Under the pieces are notes generated by a model. That model was not told the origin of the DNA. It saw only the letters and a program-made list of their open reading frames with translations, and did not search any database. Below, in pieces: positions 1-7,449 of a stretch of 12,508 nt of DNA (positions are counted from its first letter, which is position 1; each line of letters begins with the position of its first letter). Origin of the DNA: Planctomycetota bacterium (GTDB lineage: Bacteria; Planctomycetota; UBA11346); the NCBI GenBank assembly GCA_024641365.1, contig JAHEDF010000059.1:1-12508 (forward strand), in the 5' to 3' direction. The position numbers and the translations under genes are program-made.

Positions 1-3000
1 CATCAGCAGAAGCAAAAAGAGTCTTGCTAGAGGTCCCATTTATTTTGCAGCATCACATGACATGTGCACCGGCAACGTTAGCTATGTTGTCTCGCTATTG
101 GCAAATAGAAGCTGATCATTTAGCGCTGGCTGATGCGATTTGTTATGATGGCACGCCTGATTATCGGGAAAGAGGTTGGGCTGAAGAAGCAGGTTTTTGG
201 ACAAAAGAATTTACGGTGACCTGGGATGCAATCGTCTTTTTAATTGATCATGGTATACCTTTTACCTTAACCACGGTGGAAATTACGAGTGCTCATTTAC
301 AAGCTGTCGTGGGTTATGATGCCAGACGAAAATCTGTATTAATACGTGATCCGGGAGCGCGGTTTGTTCGAGAGGCATTAGCCGAACCTTTGTTAAATAG
401 TTATGCTGCATTTGGTCCGCGTGGTATGGTAATAATACCCGCTCATAATACCGAACTCATAGAGAGTATCAATTTACCTGACATATCCTTATATGACATG
501 CTGCACCAAGTGCGAAAGGCATTATCCCTGTATGATCGGGTCACTGCAGAAACGGCTGCGGTTGAATTAGAAAAAATAGCTCCTGGTCACCGTATTTCGC
601 TCATGGCGCGTCGTAATATTGCTAATTACGATGGGGATACAACGACATCTGCGCATTGCTCCAATAAATTAGCCGAACTCTATCCGGATAATCAAGCTGT
701 AATAATGTCGCAATTATATGACATTCCTGAACATCAACGCCAGGACGAAATTGATAAATTAGAAGCTATTATCGCAGATCCAGAAAAAGATGCTAGTTTC
801 ACGATTCGTTTAGCTGGTTTTTTATGTTGGGATAAACGCTATCAAGATCGCGCAGAAAAATTGGTGCGATCATCATTGCGAAAACTGCCATTAGACGCCA
901 GAGCTATTCGCATACTTGCAGTTATCCAATGGGAAAATGAAGCCTATGCCTATTCGGCTAAATTATATCGTCTTTGTACCTGTATTGAAAACGCGGACGA
1001 GAATTATGCGCGCAGCTATTTTAAGGCGTCTCGCTATTTAGGTGCAACCAATGATGCCTTACAGTTTCTGCAAAAACGTGCTGATGTCGCCATTACCCGT
1101 TCACCGAATCCAGCCAAAACTTTGTTTTGGGCGTTAGATGTGTTGCATCGTACCAGTGATGGCTTTACCGCATTGGAAAACGTGCTGACGAAACATGGCG
1201 ATGATGGTTATTTATTATTATTTTTGGCACAAGAATATATTTATGTCGGAGACTACGAAAAATCACAGGAATTACTGACGCGAGCTAAGGGAATAACTCG
1301 CAGCGCAGATTGGCTGGCTGTTTCCGCTGATTTAATTGATAAACAAGGTGACCGTCAGCGATCGCTACAAGAATGGTACAAGGTGCTTGAAGAAAATCCT
1401 TTATCCATGCCAGCTCATCGTAAAATTGCTGTTGTATTAAATGAGATAACTGATGAATCAGCGGCCATAGACCATTTACAAAAATCCATAGAAAAGACAC
1501 CGCATTTAATTGAGTTGCACGAGTTATTAATAAGATGGTTAGCAAACCAAAGCCCAAAAACGGTAGAGCCAGCGATCCGTCGATTAATTGCCTTAAATCC
1601 TGAAGACGCGTGGACGCAGCGTGAATTAGGGTGGTGTTTACTTAAGCAAAAACGTTTTACAGAAGCACAGCCAGTTGTCGACAAAGCTTTTGCTATAGAT
1701 GGGAAAAATACAGGGAACTTTAACCTGCGCGGCGATTTATTACTTGCGCAAAATGATGTATTAGGAGCTCAGGAGGCTTGGCGAGATGCTATTTTAATTG
1801 GGGCAGATAACACCTATGCAGTTGATCGTTTAATGCATTCTTTAAGGGATGCGGACGAAAAGCGAAAACAACTACGCTTATTAAAACAAGAATTAGAGCG
1901 GCAGGTATTATCTGGGGAAGGTGTAGAAGCCTTTCGTACACATGCGCAGAATGTATTACCGGCAATAGAAATTCTTCAGACGTTAGAAGCGGCCTATAAG
2001 GCACGGCCAGATTTGTGGCAAGTATGGACGGCGCTCATCGCACAGCATACCACCATGGATCACATTAATGAGGCACATGCTTTGTCTAAAAAGATGACAG
2101 AACAATTGCCGTTATTACCACGAAGTTGGCTTGAGCTAGCAGATGCCGCCGAATTACGTCAGGATGCAGAGGAAGAAAAAGACGCGTTAATTCGCGCGTT
2201 AAAAATTAACCCCGCTTGGTCAGTTGCATCACGCAGGCTTTCGTCAGTTTATATTACCTTAGGCGATGTCGAAAAAGCGAAAACCGTTTTACAAAATGCA
2301 ATACAACAAGATCCAAGAGATTCAGGGAATTATAGTTCGCTTGCGGAGCATCTTTTAAACCAACATCAACATGAAGAAGCCTTTAATTTATATGAAAAAG
2401 CAATTAATTTAGATCCAGGTGATGATTGGGTTTGGAATCGTCTTATTGCATTAGCCCCACAACGAGCGCGCGCACTCGCTCAATTACATATTGAAAACCG
2501 AGGACATGAACCACGGGCATGGTATCGGCTGGCTCAAGTACTTGAGCACAATGCTCCATTCAAAGAACAACTACAAGCAATTGATCATGCGCTTGAGTTA
2601 AACCCTCGTTTTATTGGCGCTTATGTTCATAAGGCTAAGATACTTGTCTATCATGGTTTTTTTGAGGAGGCGTTAGCGCTCGATAAATTACCGGTGTGGG
2701 AAGGATCACCACCTGATGAATTAGTGCATAAACTTGCCGAGATGGAAATGGAAGCCAATCGAAATGGTGACGCTATTAGGCGACTAGAAAAATTAGTCGA
2801 GCAACAACCGGAAAATTTTAATTCTTGGCGTTATTTGGCAGGATTGTATCACAAGATAAACAGGAAAGAAAAAGCTATTTCGGCGGCTAAAAAATTAGTC
2901 GAGCTGCGACCTCGCGAATCACGCTCTTGGGGTTATTTAGGTGATGCCTATTTATTAGCGAAAAAAACCGACGATGCCATGAAATCTTTGCATCGTGCTC

Positions 3001-4085
3001 TTGAAATAGATCCAACATACTCCTTTGCTGCGAACAAGCTATTTGATCACTACATGGAGATAAAAAATTATGATAAAGCGAGAGACATCTTGCAGTGTTT
3101 GCAACGCCATGATCCGGGTGGATGGACCTGCGCTAATGAAGTTAAATTAGCTGTAGCCACAAATGAGTTAACGCCTGCTTTAAATGCCATGCGCCATTTA
3201 TGTGGTGATATAGAAGCGCCTGCCGATTCACTTAATGAAGCAGCTGAAGATTTGGTAAGGGCCAAGCACGGAGATTCTTTATGTGATATTTTAAATGAAG
3301 TAATTGAGCTACCAATTGGAAGCAGACAACGGTTTTATCTCTGGACAAAGTACTGGGTACCGAAGCAGTCACCGCGCTCGTGCGCTGAGCGAATAGCAAA
3401 AATACAAAATCTAATTCCACGTGGCGAAGCAGAAGAAGTCTATCTTGATTGGTTATCTGAAAACGCTCCGCTGAAGCAATTACAGGCGTTTGTCGCCGAG
3501 CGAAAGGAATCTCTTGCTCAGCGGCATGACACATGGGGTATGGTTGGCTACGCATTATATACCAAAGGAGCATATCGTGATGCAGTTAACTTTTTATCAG
3601 ATTGGGAAAGTCGTTCAGATGTCCAAGCGTGGGCTTTAACTAATTTATGTGCATCACTACGAAATATTGGCAGAGAGCAGGAGGCATTACAAATAGCTCA
3701 ACATGTATTGACTTTGAAACGCGATCATTCATTCGTTATTCATGGTTTGTGGGTGGCTTGCGACTACGCGCTCAGGGGAGACGCCGAAAAAGCGGATTCC
3801 TTGATAAAACAATGTGAAACAAACAAAGATTTTCATCGTGCACTAATGTCACTTGCTGATGCGGCGCGTTTGCTGCTAGATCAGAAAACAACCACTTACA
3901 CGTCAGCGAAAATTATTAAACGTGCCGTAAATGATTATGAGACAATTTTTTCAAGTGACAATGGACTACAATTACGTCGGATGATAACAAAAATTGCTAC
4001 TGCCATGGCACGGCGTTCGGGAGTTCATTGGCATTTATGGGGTTGGTGGAAACGATGGCAAGCAAGCGGCCTAAAAGTTTGGTAG
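1..4085 (+). CDS. C39-like peptidase domain / TPR repeat giant protein (5' partial)
   Basis: Large protein of unknown role, cut by the left edge. The frame (codons from base 3) is open to the edge, so the TTG at 24 is probably not the true start; residue numbers here count from that TTG. Residues 1-140 look like a C39-type papain fold. Gln9 is a likely oxyanion-hole residue, Cys14 (in TCAPATL, where the family usually has CGPA) a likely nucleophile, His91 (AHLQAVVGYD) and Asp109 (IRDPG) the rest of the triad. From about residue 190 to 1300 the chain is helical with many TPR-type units, clearest around 540-630, 700-800, 830-870 and 930-1070 (e.g. SWGYLGDAYLLAKKTDDAMK). The last 20 residues are Trp-rich. 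I see no transmembrane segment. C39 domains elsewhere cleave double-glycine leaders or are non-proteolytic; substrate and location are unknown. The domain and repeat calls are secure, the function is not. The gene ends convergent with the flavin oxidase gene. Confidence 0.85.
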   Translation, partial: SAEAKRVLLEVPFILQHHMTCAPATLAMLSRYWQIEADHLALADAICYDGTPDYRERGWAEEAGFWTKEFTVTWDAIVFLIDHGIPFTLTTVEITSAHLQAVVGYDARRKSVLIRDPGARFVREALAEPLLNSYAAFGPRGMVIIPAHNTELIESINLPDISLYDMLHQVRKALSLYDRVTAETAAVELEKIAPGHRISLMARRNIANYDGDTTTSAHCSNKLAELYPDNQAVIMSQLYDIPEHQRQDEIDKLEAIIADPEKDASFTIRLAGFLCWDKRYQDRAEKLVRSSLRKLPLDARAIRILAVIQWENEAYAYSAKLYRLCTCIENADENYARSYFKASRYLGATNDALQFLQKRADVAITRSPNPAKTLFWALDVLHRTSDGFTALENVLTKHGDDGYLLLFLAQEYIYVGDYEKSQELLTRAKGITRSADWLAVSADLIDKQGDRQRSLQEWYKVLEENPLSMPAHRKIAVVLNEITDESAAIDHLQKSIEKTPHLIELHELLIRWLANQSPKTVEPAIRRLIALNPEDAWTQRELGWCLLKQKRFTEAQPVVDKAFAIDGKNTGNFNLRGDLLLAQNDVLGAQEAWRDAILIGADNTYAVDRLMHSLRDADEKRKQLRLLKQELERQVLSGEGVEAFRTHAQNVLPAIEILQTLEAAYKARPDLWQVWTALIAQHTTMDHINEAHALSKKMTEQLPLLPRSWLELADAAELRQDAEEEKDALIRALKINPAWSVASRRLSSVYITLGDVEKAKTVLQNAIQQDPRDSGNYSSLAEHLLNQHQHEEAFNLYEKAINLDPGDDWVWNRLIALAPQRARALAQLHIENRGHEPRAWYRLAQVLEHNAPFKEQLQAIDHALELNPRFIGAYVHKAKILVYHGFFEEALALDKLPVWEGSPPDELVHKLAEMEMEANRNGDAIRRLEKLVEQQPENFNSWRYLAGLYHKINRKEKAISAAKKLVELRPRESRSWGYLGDAYLLAKKTDDAMKSLHRALEIDPTYSFAANKLFDHYMEIKNYDKARDILQCLQRHDPGGWTCANEVKLAVATNELTPALNAMRHLCGDIEAPADSLNEAAEDLVRAKHGDSLCDILNEVIELPIGSRQRFYLWTKYWVPKQSPRSCAERIAKIQNLIPRGEAEEVYLDWLSENAPLKQLQAFVAERKESLAQRHDTWGMVGYALYTKGAYRDAVNFLSDWESRSDVQAWALTNLCASLRNIGREQEALQIAQHVLTLKRDHSFVIHGLWVACDYALRGDAEKADSLIKQCETNKDFHRALMSLADAARLLLDQKTTTYTSAKIIKRAVNDYETIFSSDNGLQLRRMITKIATAMARRSGVHWHLWGWWKRWQASGLKVW

Positions 4086-4110
4086 ATTTTTATTGCTCAT
4101 CTGGGGGCGA

Positions 4111-4124
4111 AGACGCCGGCGTCT
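4111..4124. terminator. perfect 14-bp palindrome between convergent genes, possible weak terminator
   Basis: AGACGCCGGCGTCT equals its own reverse complement. As RNA it could form a 5-bp GC-rich stem with a CCGG loop on either strand. It lies 26 nt after the stop of the TPR gene and 35 nt past the stop of the oppositely transcribed oxidase gene, where a bidirectional terminator is expected. No U-run follows on either side (ATAATT on the plus strand, TCGCCCCC on the minus), so it is not a canonical intrinsic terminator. It could equally be a protein-binding palindrome or a dispersed REP-like unit; a single copy cannot decide. Confidence 0.35.
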
Positions 4125-4159
4125 ATAATTGAGATATAGAGACCACATTAATATATTTA

Positions 4160-5386
4160 TCAGGTTGCGGTATTTACAACGGATGCTTTTTCACCGTCAC
4201 GTAGTTTGATTATGTGATCAACCACATGGGTCGCGAATGGCATTGAACACGTCCATGCTGGTGACACTGCATTTAAGACATGCACAGATTGCGCATCTCC
4301 TTCAATAATAAAATCCATCACCAGGTTTTTTTTCTCAATATCTAATAATTGTGCACGAATACCGGGACGTCCCCAGTGTGTGTAGTCTTCATGGTCGACA
4401 TGCGTTGCTAATTTGGCCGCCTCAGCGACTAAAAATGACGAAGAAAACTTTTTGATTTCCAGGCGAGCAAGTTCGCGGAAATCAAAGCCTGCTTTTATTA
4501 GCAATGATGCTTCACGGATGGTTATGTCTATCATCTCGGAGAGTGAAAAATTTTCTATACCACCATAATGTTCACGCCAAAATGCTGGTATTGCTGTAGG
4601 ACCAATTTTCCCATGACCATCAACCGTGACGGTGAAATGAACACCTAAAAAAGGAAATTGTAAGTCGGGAACGGGATAAATATGGGTGCGAAATGAAAAT
4701 GGTTTTTCGTCACTGTAACGATACAGACCTTTAAAAGGTAGAATGGTGTAGCGTTTGGAAAATCCAAAGTCCCGCGCTACTTTATCGGCATATAAACCAC
4801 TACAATTAACAATATAATGCGCTTGTAAGGTCCCGTTTGTGCATTCAATTGCTCCAGGACCACCACGCACATAGGCGGTTCCAAGATGAAAGGTGATACC
4901 AAGGTCGCGTGCATCTCTGGCTAAACTCGCAATTACGCGTTCAGGATCAGCTGATGCGGTTGTTGGAGACCATAATGCGCGTTCATAGGTTTTTACGCGT
5001 GGTTCAATTTGTTGTGCTTCCGCTCGTGATAACATTTTTAATATCACATCATTTGCCAGGCCACGTCGGTAGAGCTCATCCAAGCCAGCTAATTCATCTC
5101 CATTTTTTGCCACGACCAATTTTCCGCACATAAACAACGGTAATTGTCGTTTGCGACAATATTCTCGTAATGCCCTATTGCCGTCGCGACAAAAACGTGC
5201 TTTGAGGCTGTCAGCAGAATAATAAAATCCGGCATGTAAGACGCCGCTGTTGCGACCAGATGCATGTTGGCCAACAGCATTTTCTTTTTCCACGATGGCA
5301 ATTTCGGCTTTAGGAAATCGTCGCTTCAATTCAATGGCAACGGTTATTCCAATGATTCCAGCGCCAATGACTAGGTAATCCGTCAT
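4160..5386 (-). CDS. lhgO: L-2-hydroxyglutarate oxidase (FAD-dependent, DAO fold)
   Basis: Predicted to oxidise L-2-hydroxyglutarate to 2-oxoglutarate with FAD, passing electrons to the respiratory chain. This clears a metabolite made by side activities of dehydrogenases or during glutarate breakdown. The 408-residue product compares with 422 in E. coli LhgO. It opens with a Rossmann FAD motif, VIGAGIIG (residues 6-13), with Glu33 ending the second strand. Family hallmarks follow: GRNSGVLHAG (44-53), CGKLVVA, IVNCSGLYAD, a central IYPVPD..FPFLGVH block, and C-terminal RPGIRAQL and SPAWTCSMPF. I chose the ATG at 5386 because MTDYLVIGAG matches the usual family N-terminus. A GTG at 5404 would add six residues (MEIIPF) and has no better ribosome-binding site. 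Divergent from the moxR operon and convergent with the TPR gene, so probably a single-gene unit. Other DAO-fold oxidases (glycerol-3-phosphate or amino-acid) fit the motifs less well. Confidence 0.88.
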   Translation of the reverse strand: MTDYLVIGAGIIGITVAIELKRRFPKAEIAIVEKENAVGQHASGRNSGVLHAGFYYSADSLKARFCRDGNRALREYCRKRQLPLFMCGKLVVAKNGDELAGLDELYRRGLANDVILKMLSRAEAQQIEPRVKTYERALWSPTTASADPERVIASLARDARDLGITFHLGTAYVRGGPGAIECTNGTLQAHYIVNCSGLYADKVARDFGFSKRYTILPFKGLYRYSDEKPFSFRTHIYPVPDLQFPFLGVHFTVTVDGHGKIGPTAIPAFWREHYGGIENFSLSEMIDITIREASLLIKAGFDFRELARLEIKKFSSSFLVAEAAKLATHVDHEDYTHWGRPGIRAQLLDIEKKNLVMDFIIEGDAQSVHVLNAVSPAWTCSMPFATHVVDHIIKLRDGEKASVVNTAT

Positions 5387-5531
5387 AAAAGGTATGATTT
5401 CCACTGCATGGTAAGATGTCTAGTGGGCGGATATTATCCCTGTAGTGACTTATGGACTTGGGACACGGCGACCTGACTCACCCTTGCGCTGCTGTAACCT
5501 CTTAGACCATCCAGGATATGGGGGACGATCC
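5387..5531. promoter_or_regulatory. divergent intergenic region, presumed promoters for lhgO and the moxR operon
   Basis: This 145-bp gap separates two divergently transcribed units, so both promoters should lie here. A small inverted repeat, GGATA-T-TATCC, sits at 5429-5439. It contains -10-like hexamers on both strands: TATTAT on the plus strand (5432-5437) and GATAAT on the minus strand. Neither has a good -35 at the normal spacing, so these are only candidates. I looked for a sigma-54 GG-N10-GC element and found none that convinces. No hairpin suggests a riboswitch, and there is no believable small gene. Confidence 0.4.
5520..5525 (+). promoter_or_regulatory. ribosome-binding site that decides the moxR start
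   Basis: GGGGGA lies six bases before the ATG at 5532. The in-frame TTG/ATG-type starts upstream (from 5445) have no comparable purine run and would add 29 residues unlike any MoxR N-terminus. This supports 5532 as the start. Confidence 0.6.
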
Positions 5532-6536
5532 ATGTCAGAAAACGCTGCGGCACAATCATCATCGGATGTCGGATGGTTGTCTGATTTAGCGCACATGCGC
5601 GAACGGTTAAATTCGGCAATCCGGGGACGTGTCGTCGGCCAGACAGAAACCGTCGACGCGTTATTGACGGCCGTCTTTGCGCGCGGACATGCCCTCCTTA
5701 TTGGACCACCCGGTGTCGCAAAAACATTATTGGTGCGCACATTGTCAGAAGCATTGGGATGGAGTTTTAAACGCATTCAATTTACCCCTGATTTGATGCC
5801 ATCAGATATTACGGGTACTGAAGTATTACGTGAAGACAAAGTAAACGGCACTCGAGAATTTGCTTTTGTGCCTGGCCCAATATTTGCCAATTTAGTTTTA
5901 GCGGACGAAATTAATCGTACCACACCGAAAACTCAGGCAGCGTTATTAGAAGCCATGCAAGAAGGCATTGTCACCACTGGCGGCACGACGCATCCATTAC
6001 CCAAACCATTTTTTGTTTTAGCAACACAAAACCCAATTGAACAAGAAGGTACCTATCGTTTACCGGAAGCACAATTAGATCGCTTTTTGGTGTCCATTCA
6101 GGTTGGTTATCCCAGTGCTGAAGATGAACGCGCTATAGCAACCATGGATACGGTTGATCGTGCCGCTGTCGAACCAGTGATGGCAATTGATCGCTTTACC
6201 GAATTTGCTCGTGCTATAGCTAGTATACCTGTTCCGCCTGTGGCGGTAGATTATGCGGTTCGCTTAGTACGCGGTACGCGACCTGACGAAGATAATGCAT
6301 CATGGGTTAAAAGTAATATTGCCTGGGGATGTGGTCCGCGTGCAACGCAGCATTTAATTGCTGCTGCGCGTGCGCATGCGGCATTACACGGACGTGCAGC
6401 GGTGGGATGCGAAGAAATTGCTTCCGTTGCAACTTGGGTATTGGCGCATCGCTTAGTACCAACTTTCCAAGCATTAGGGAAAGGCATTAATAGCACCACG
6501 TTAGTCGCCTCGGTATTAAAAAACGTTAAACCATAA
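5532..6536 (+). CDS. MoxR-family AAA+ ATPase
   Basis: Cytoplasmic AAA+ ATPase of the MoxR type (AAA_3), thought to act as a chaperone that remodels or inserts cofactors into partner proteins with the help of VWA-domain proteins. The 334-residue length is normal. Visible elements in order: VVGQ (34-37) after the first helix, Walker A GPPGVAKT (58-65), PSDITGTEV (90-98), Walker B LVLADE continuing into INRTTPKTQAALLEAMQE (121-144), sensor 1 ATQNP (164-168), arginine-finger region EAQLDRF (179-185), and sensor 2 in the lid, GCGPRATQHL (266-275). All catalytic positions are intact, so it should be active. First gene of the operon; the DUF58 gene starts 2 nt after its stop. Family assignment is firm; the client protein is unknown. 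I give no gene symbol because several MoxR subfamilies share these motifs. Confidence 0.95.
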   Translation: MSENAAAQSSSDVGWLSDLAHMRERLNSAIRGRVVGQTETVDALLTAVFARGHALLIGPPGVAKTLLVRTLSEALGWSFKRIQFTPDLMPSDITGTEVLREDKVNGTREFAFVPGPIFANLVLADEINRTTPKTQAALLEAMQEGIVTTGGTTHPLPKPFFVLATQNPIEQEGTYRLPEAQLDRFLVSIQVGYPSAEDERAIATMDTVDRAAVEPVMAIDRFTEFARAIASIPVPPVAVDYAVRLVRGTRPDEDNASWVKSNIAWGCGPRATQHLIAAARAHAALHGRAAVGCEEIASVATWVLAHRLVPTFQALGKGINSTTLVASVLKNVKP

Positions 6537-6538
6537 CA

Positions 6539-7444
6539 ATGCGAAAAACACGTCGTGCTCAAGGCGAAGATCGCGCTACTAAGCTGGCGTTAGAAACGCC
6601 ACGACTTGGTCGTGGTAATGGACTCGAATTAGTTGCACGTCGGGTATTAGAAGGTTTATATGCTGGCCGCCATCGCTCGCCATTTCATGGCACCTCCATT
6701 GATTTTGCGGAGCATCGTCCATATCAACCAGGTGATGAATTACGTACCATTGATTGGCGCGCCTTTGCGCGCACGGATCGTTTATTAATTAAACGTCATC
6801 ATGATGACCGCCAATTACCCCTGGCATTTGTCATGGATACATCAGCGAGCATGGCGTACGGTGAACCGGCAAAAGATCAGCAAGCACAATTATTAGCTGC
6901 TGCATTGGGTTTATTAGCGCTCGATCAAGGTGATTCCGTCCGCGTTATTGCTGGAAAGCAACAGACCACGGCAGTAGGTCCGGGTGGTGTGGTGCCATTA
7001 TGTAGCGCACTGACGAATTATAATAGTGATGGTATGTTTGATGTGGCAAACGCGCTCATTGCGTGCGCAGCCAATTTAACGCAGCGTACTTTAATTGTCG
7101 TGCTCAGCGATATTTTAAGCGACAGCGAACAAATTGCCGAAGCGGTTGCAACGGCAACAGCACGAGGACATGAAGTTGCTGTCATTCAATTATTAGATCG
7201 CAGTGAAATTGATTTACCCGCTGAATGGGGCCGTGTGGTTTTACATGATCCGGAAGATTATGAGCCGGCGGTTTCGTGTGATGCGGCGCAAGCAAAGGCG
7301 AGTTTTGATGCAGCTATGGCTGTCCATATAGAAAAATGCCAGACCGCTTTGTTAGCTGCAGGTGCTGATTTTCAACAATGGTGTACTGATCAAGATCCGG
7401 TTCAGATGTTAGGGTTTTGGTTAGAACGTCGGCGGCGGCGGTAA
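6539..7444 (+). CDS. DUF58 domain protein (VWA-like, MoxR partner)
   Basis: A 301-residue soluble DUF58 protein, the usual partner encoded beside MoxR ATPases. The family signature is clear: HRPYQPGDELRTIDWRAFAR (59-78) followed by TDRLLIKRH (79-87). A VWA-like fold follows with DTSASM (100-105), which keeps the DxSxS metal-ion motif, and a later strand with VVLSDIL (187-193). No signal peptide or membrane helix is seen, so it is probably cytoplasmic. The ATG lies only 2 nt after the moxR stop and has no recognisable Shine-Dalgarno sequence, which suggests translational coupling. The C-terminus is five consecutive arginines (…LERRRRR). The GGC-rich codons of that tail lie just before the next start and may serve as its ribosome-binding region. 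Role by family: links MoxR to its membrane VWA partners (inference). Confidence 0.93.
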   Translation: MRKTRRAQGEDRATKLALETPRLGRGNGLELVARRVLEGLYAGRHRSPFHGTSIDFAEHRPYQPGDELRTIDWRAFARTDRLLIKRHHDDRQLPLAFVMDTSASMAYGEPAKDQQAQLLAAALGLLALDQGDSVRVIAGKQQTTAVGPGGVVPLCSALTNYNSDGMFDVANALIACAANLTQRTLIVVLSDILSDSEQIAEAVATATARGHEVAVIQLLDRSEIDLPAEWGRVVLHDPEDYEPAVSCDAAQAKASFDAAMAVHIEKCQTALLAAGADFQQWCTDQDPVQMLGFWLERRRRR

Positions 7445-7449
7445 ATCAT

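Noticed and set aside
24..26. TTG as the start of the C39-TPR protein
   Set aside because: No ribosome-binding site precedes it and the frame stays open to base 3, so the gene most likely begins outside the window.
4909..5133. 74-codon plus-strand open frame opposite lhgO
   Set aside because: It is antisense to a clear oxidase gene; the His/Leu/Arg-rich translation looks like a by-product of the opposite frame.
5445..5531. 29-residue N-terminal extension of the MoxR protein in the same open frame
   Set aside because: The residues do not resemble a MoxR N-terminus, and the ATG at 5532 has a purine-rich ribosome-binding site at good spacing.
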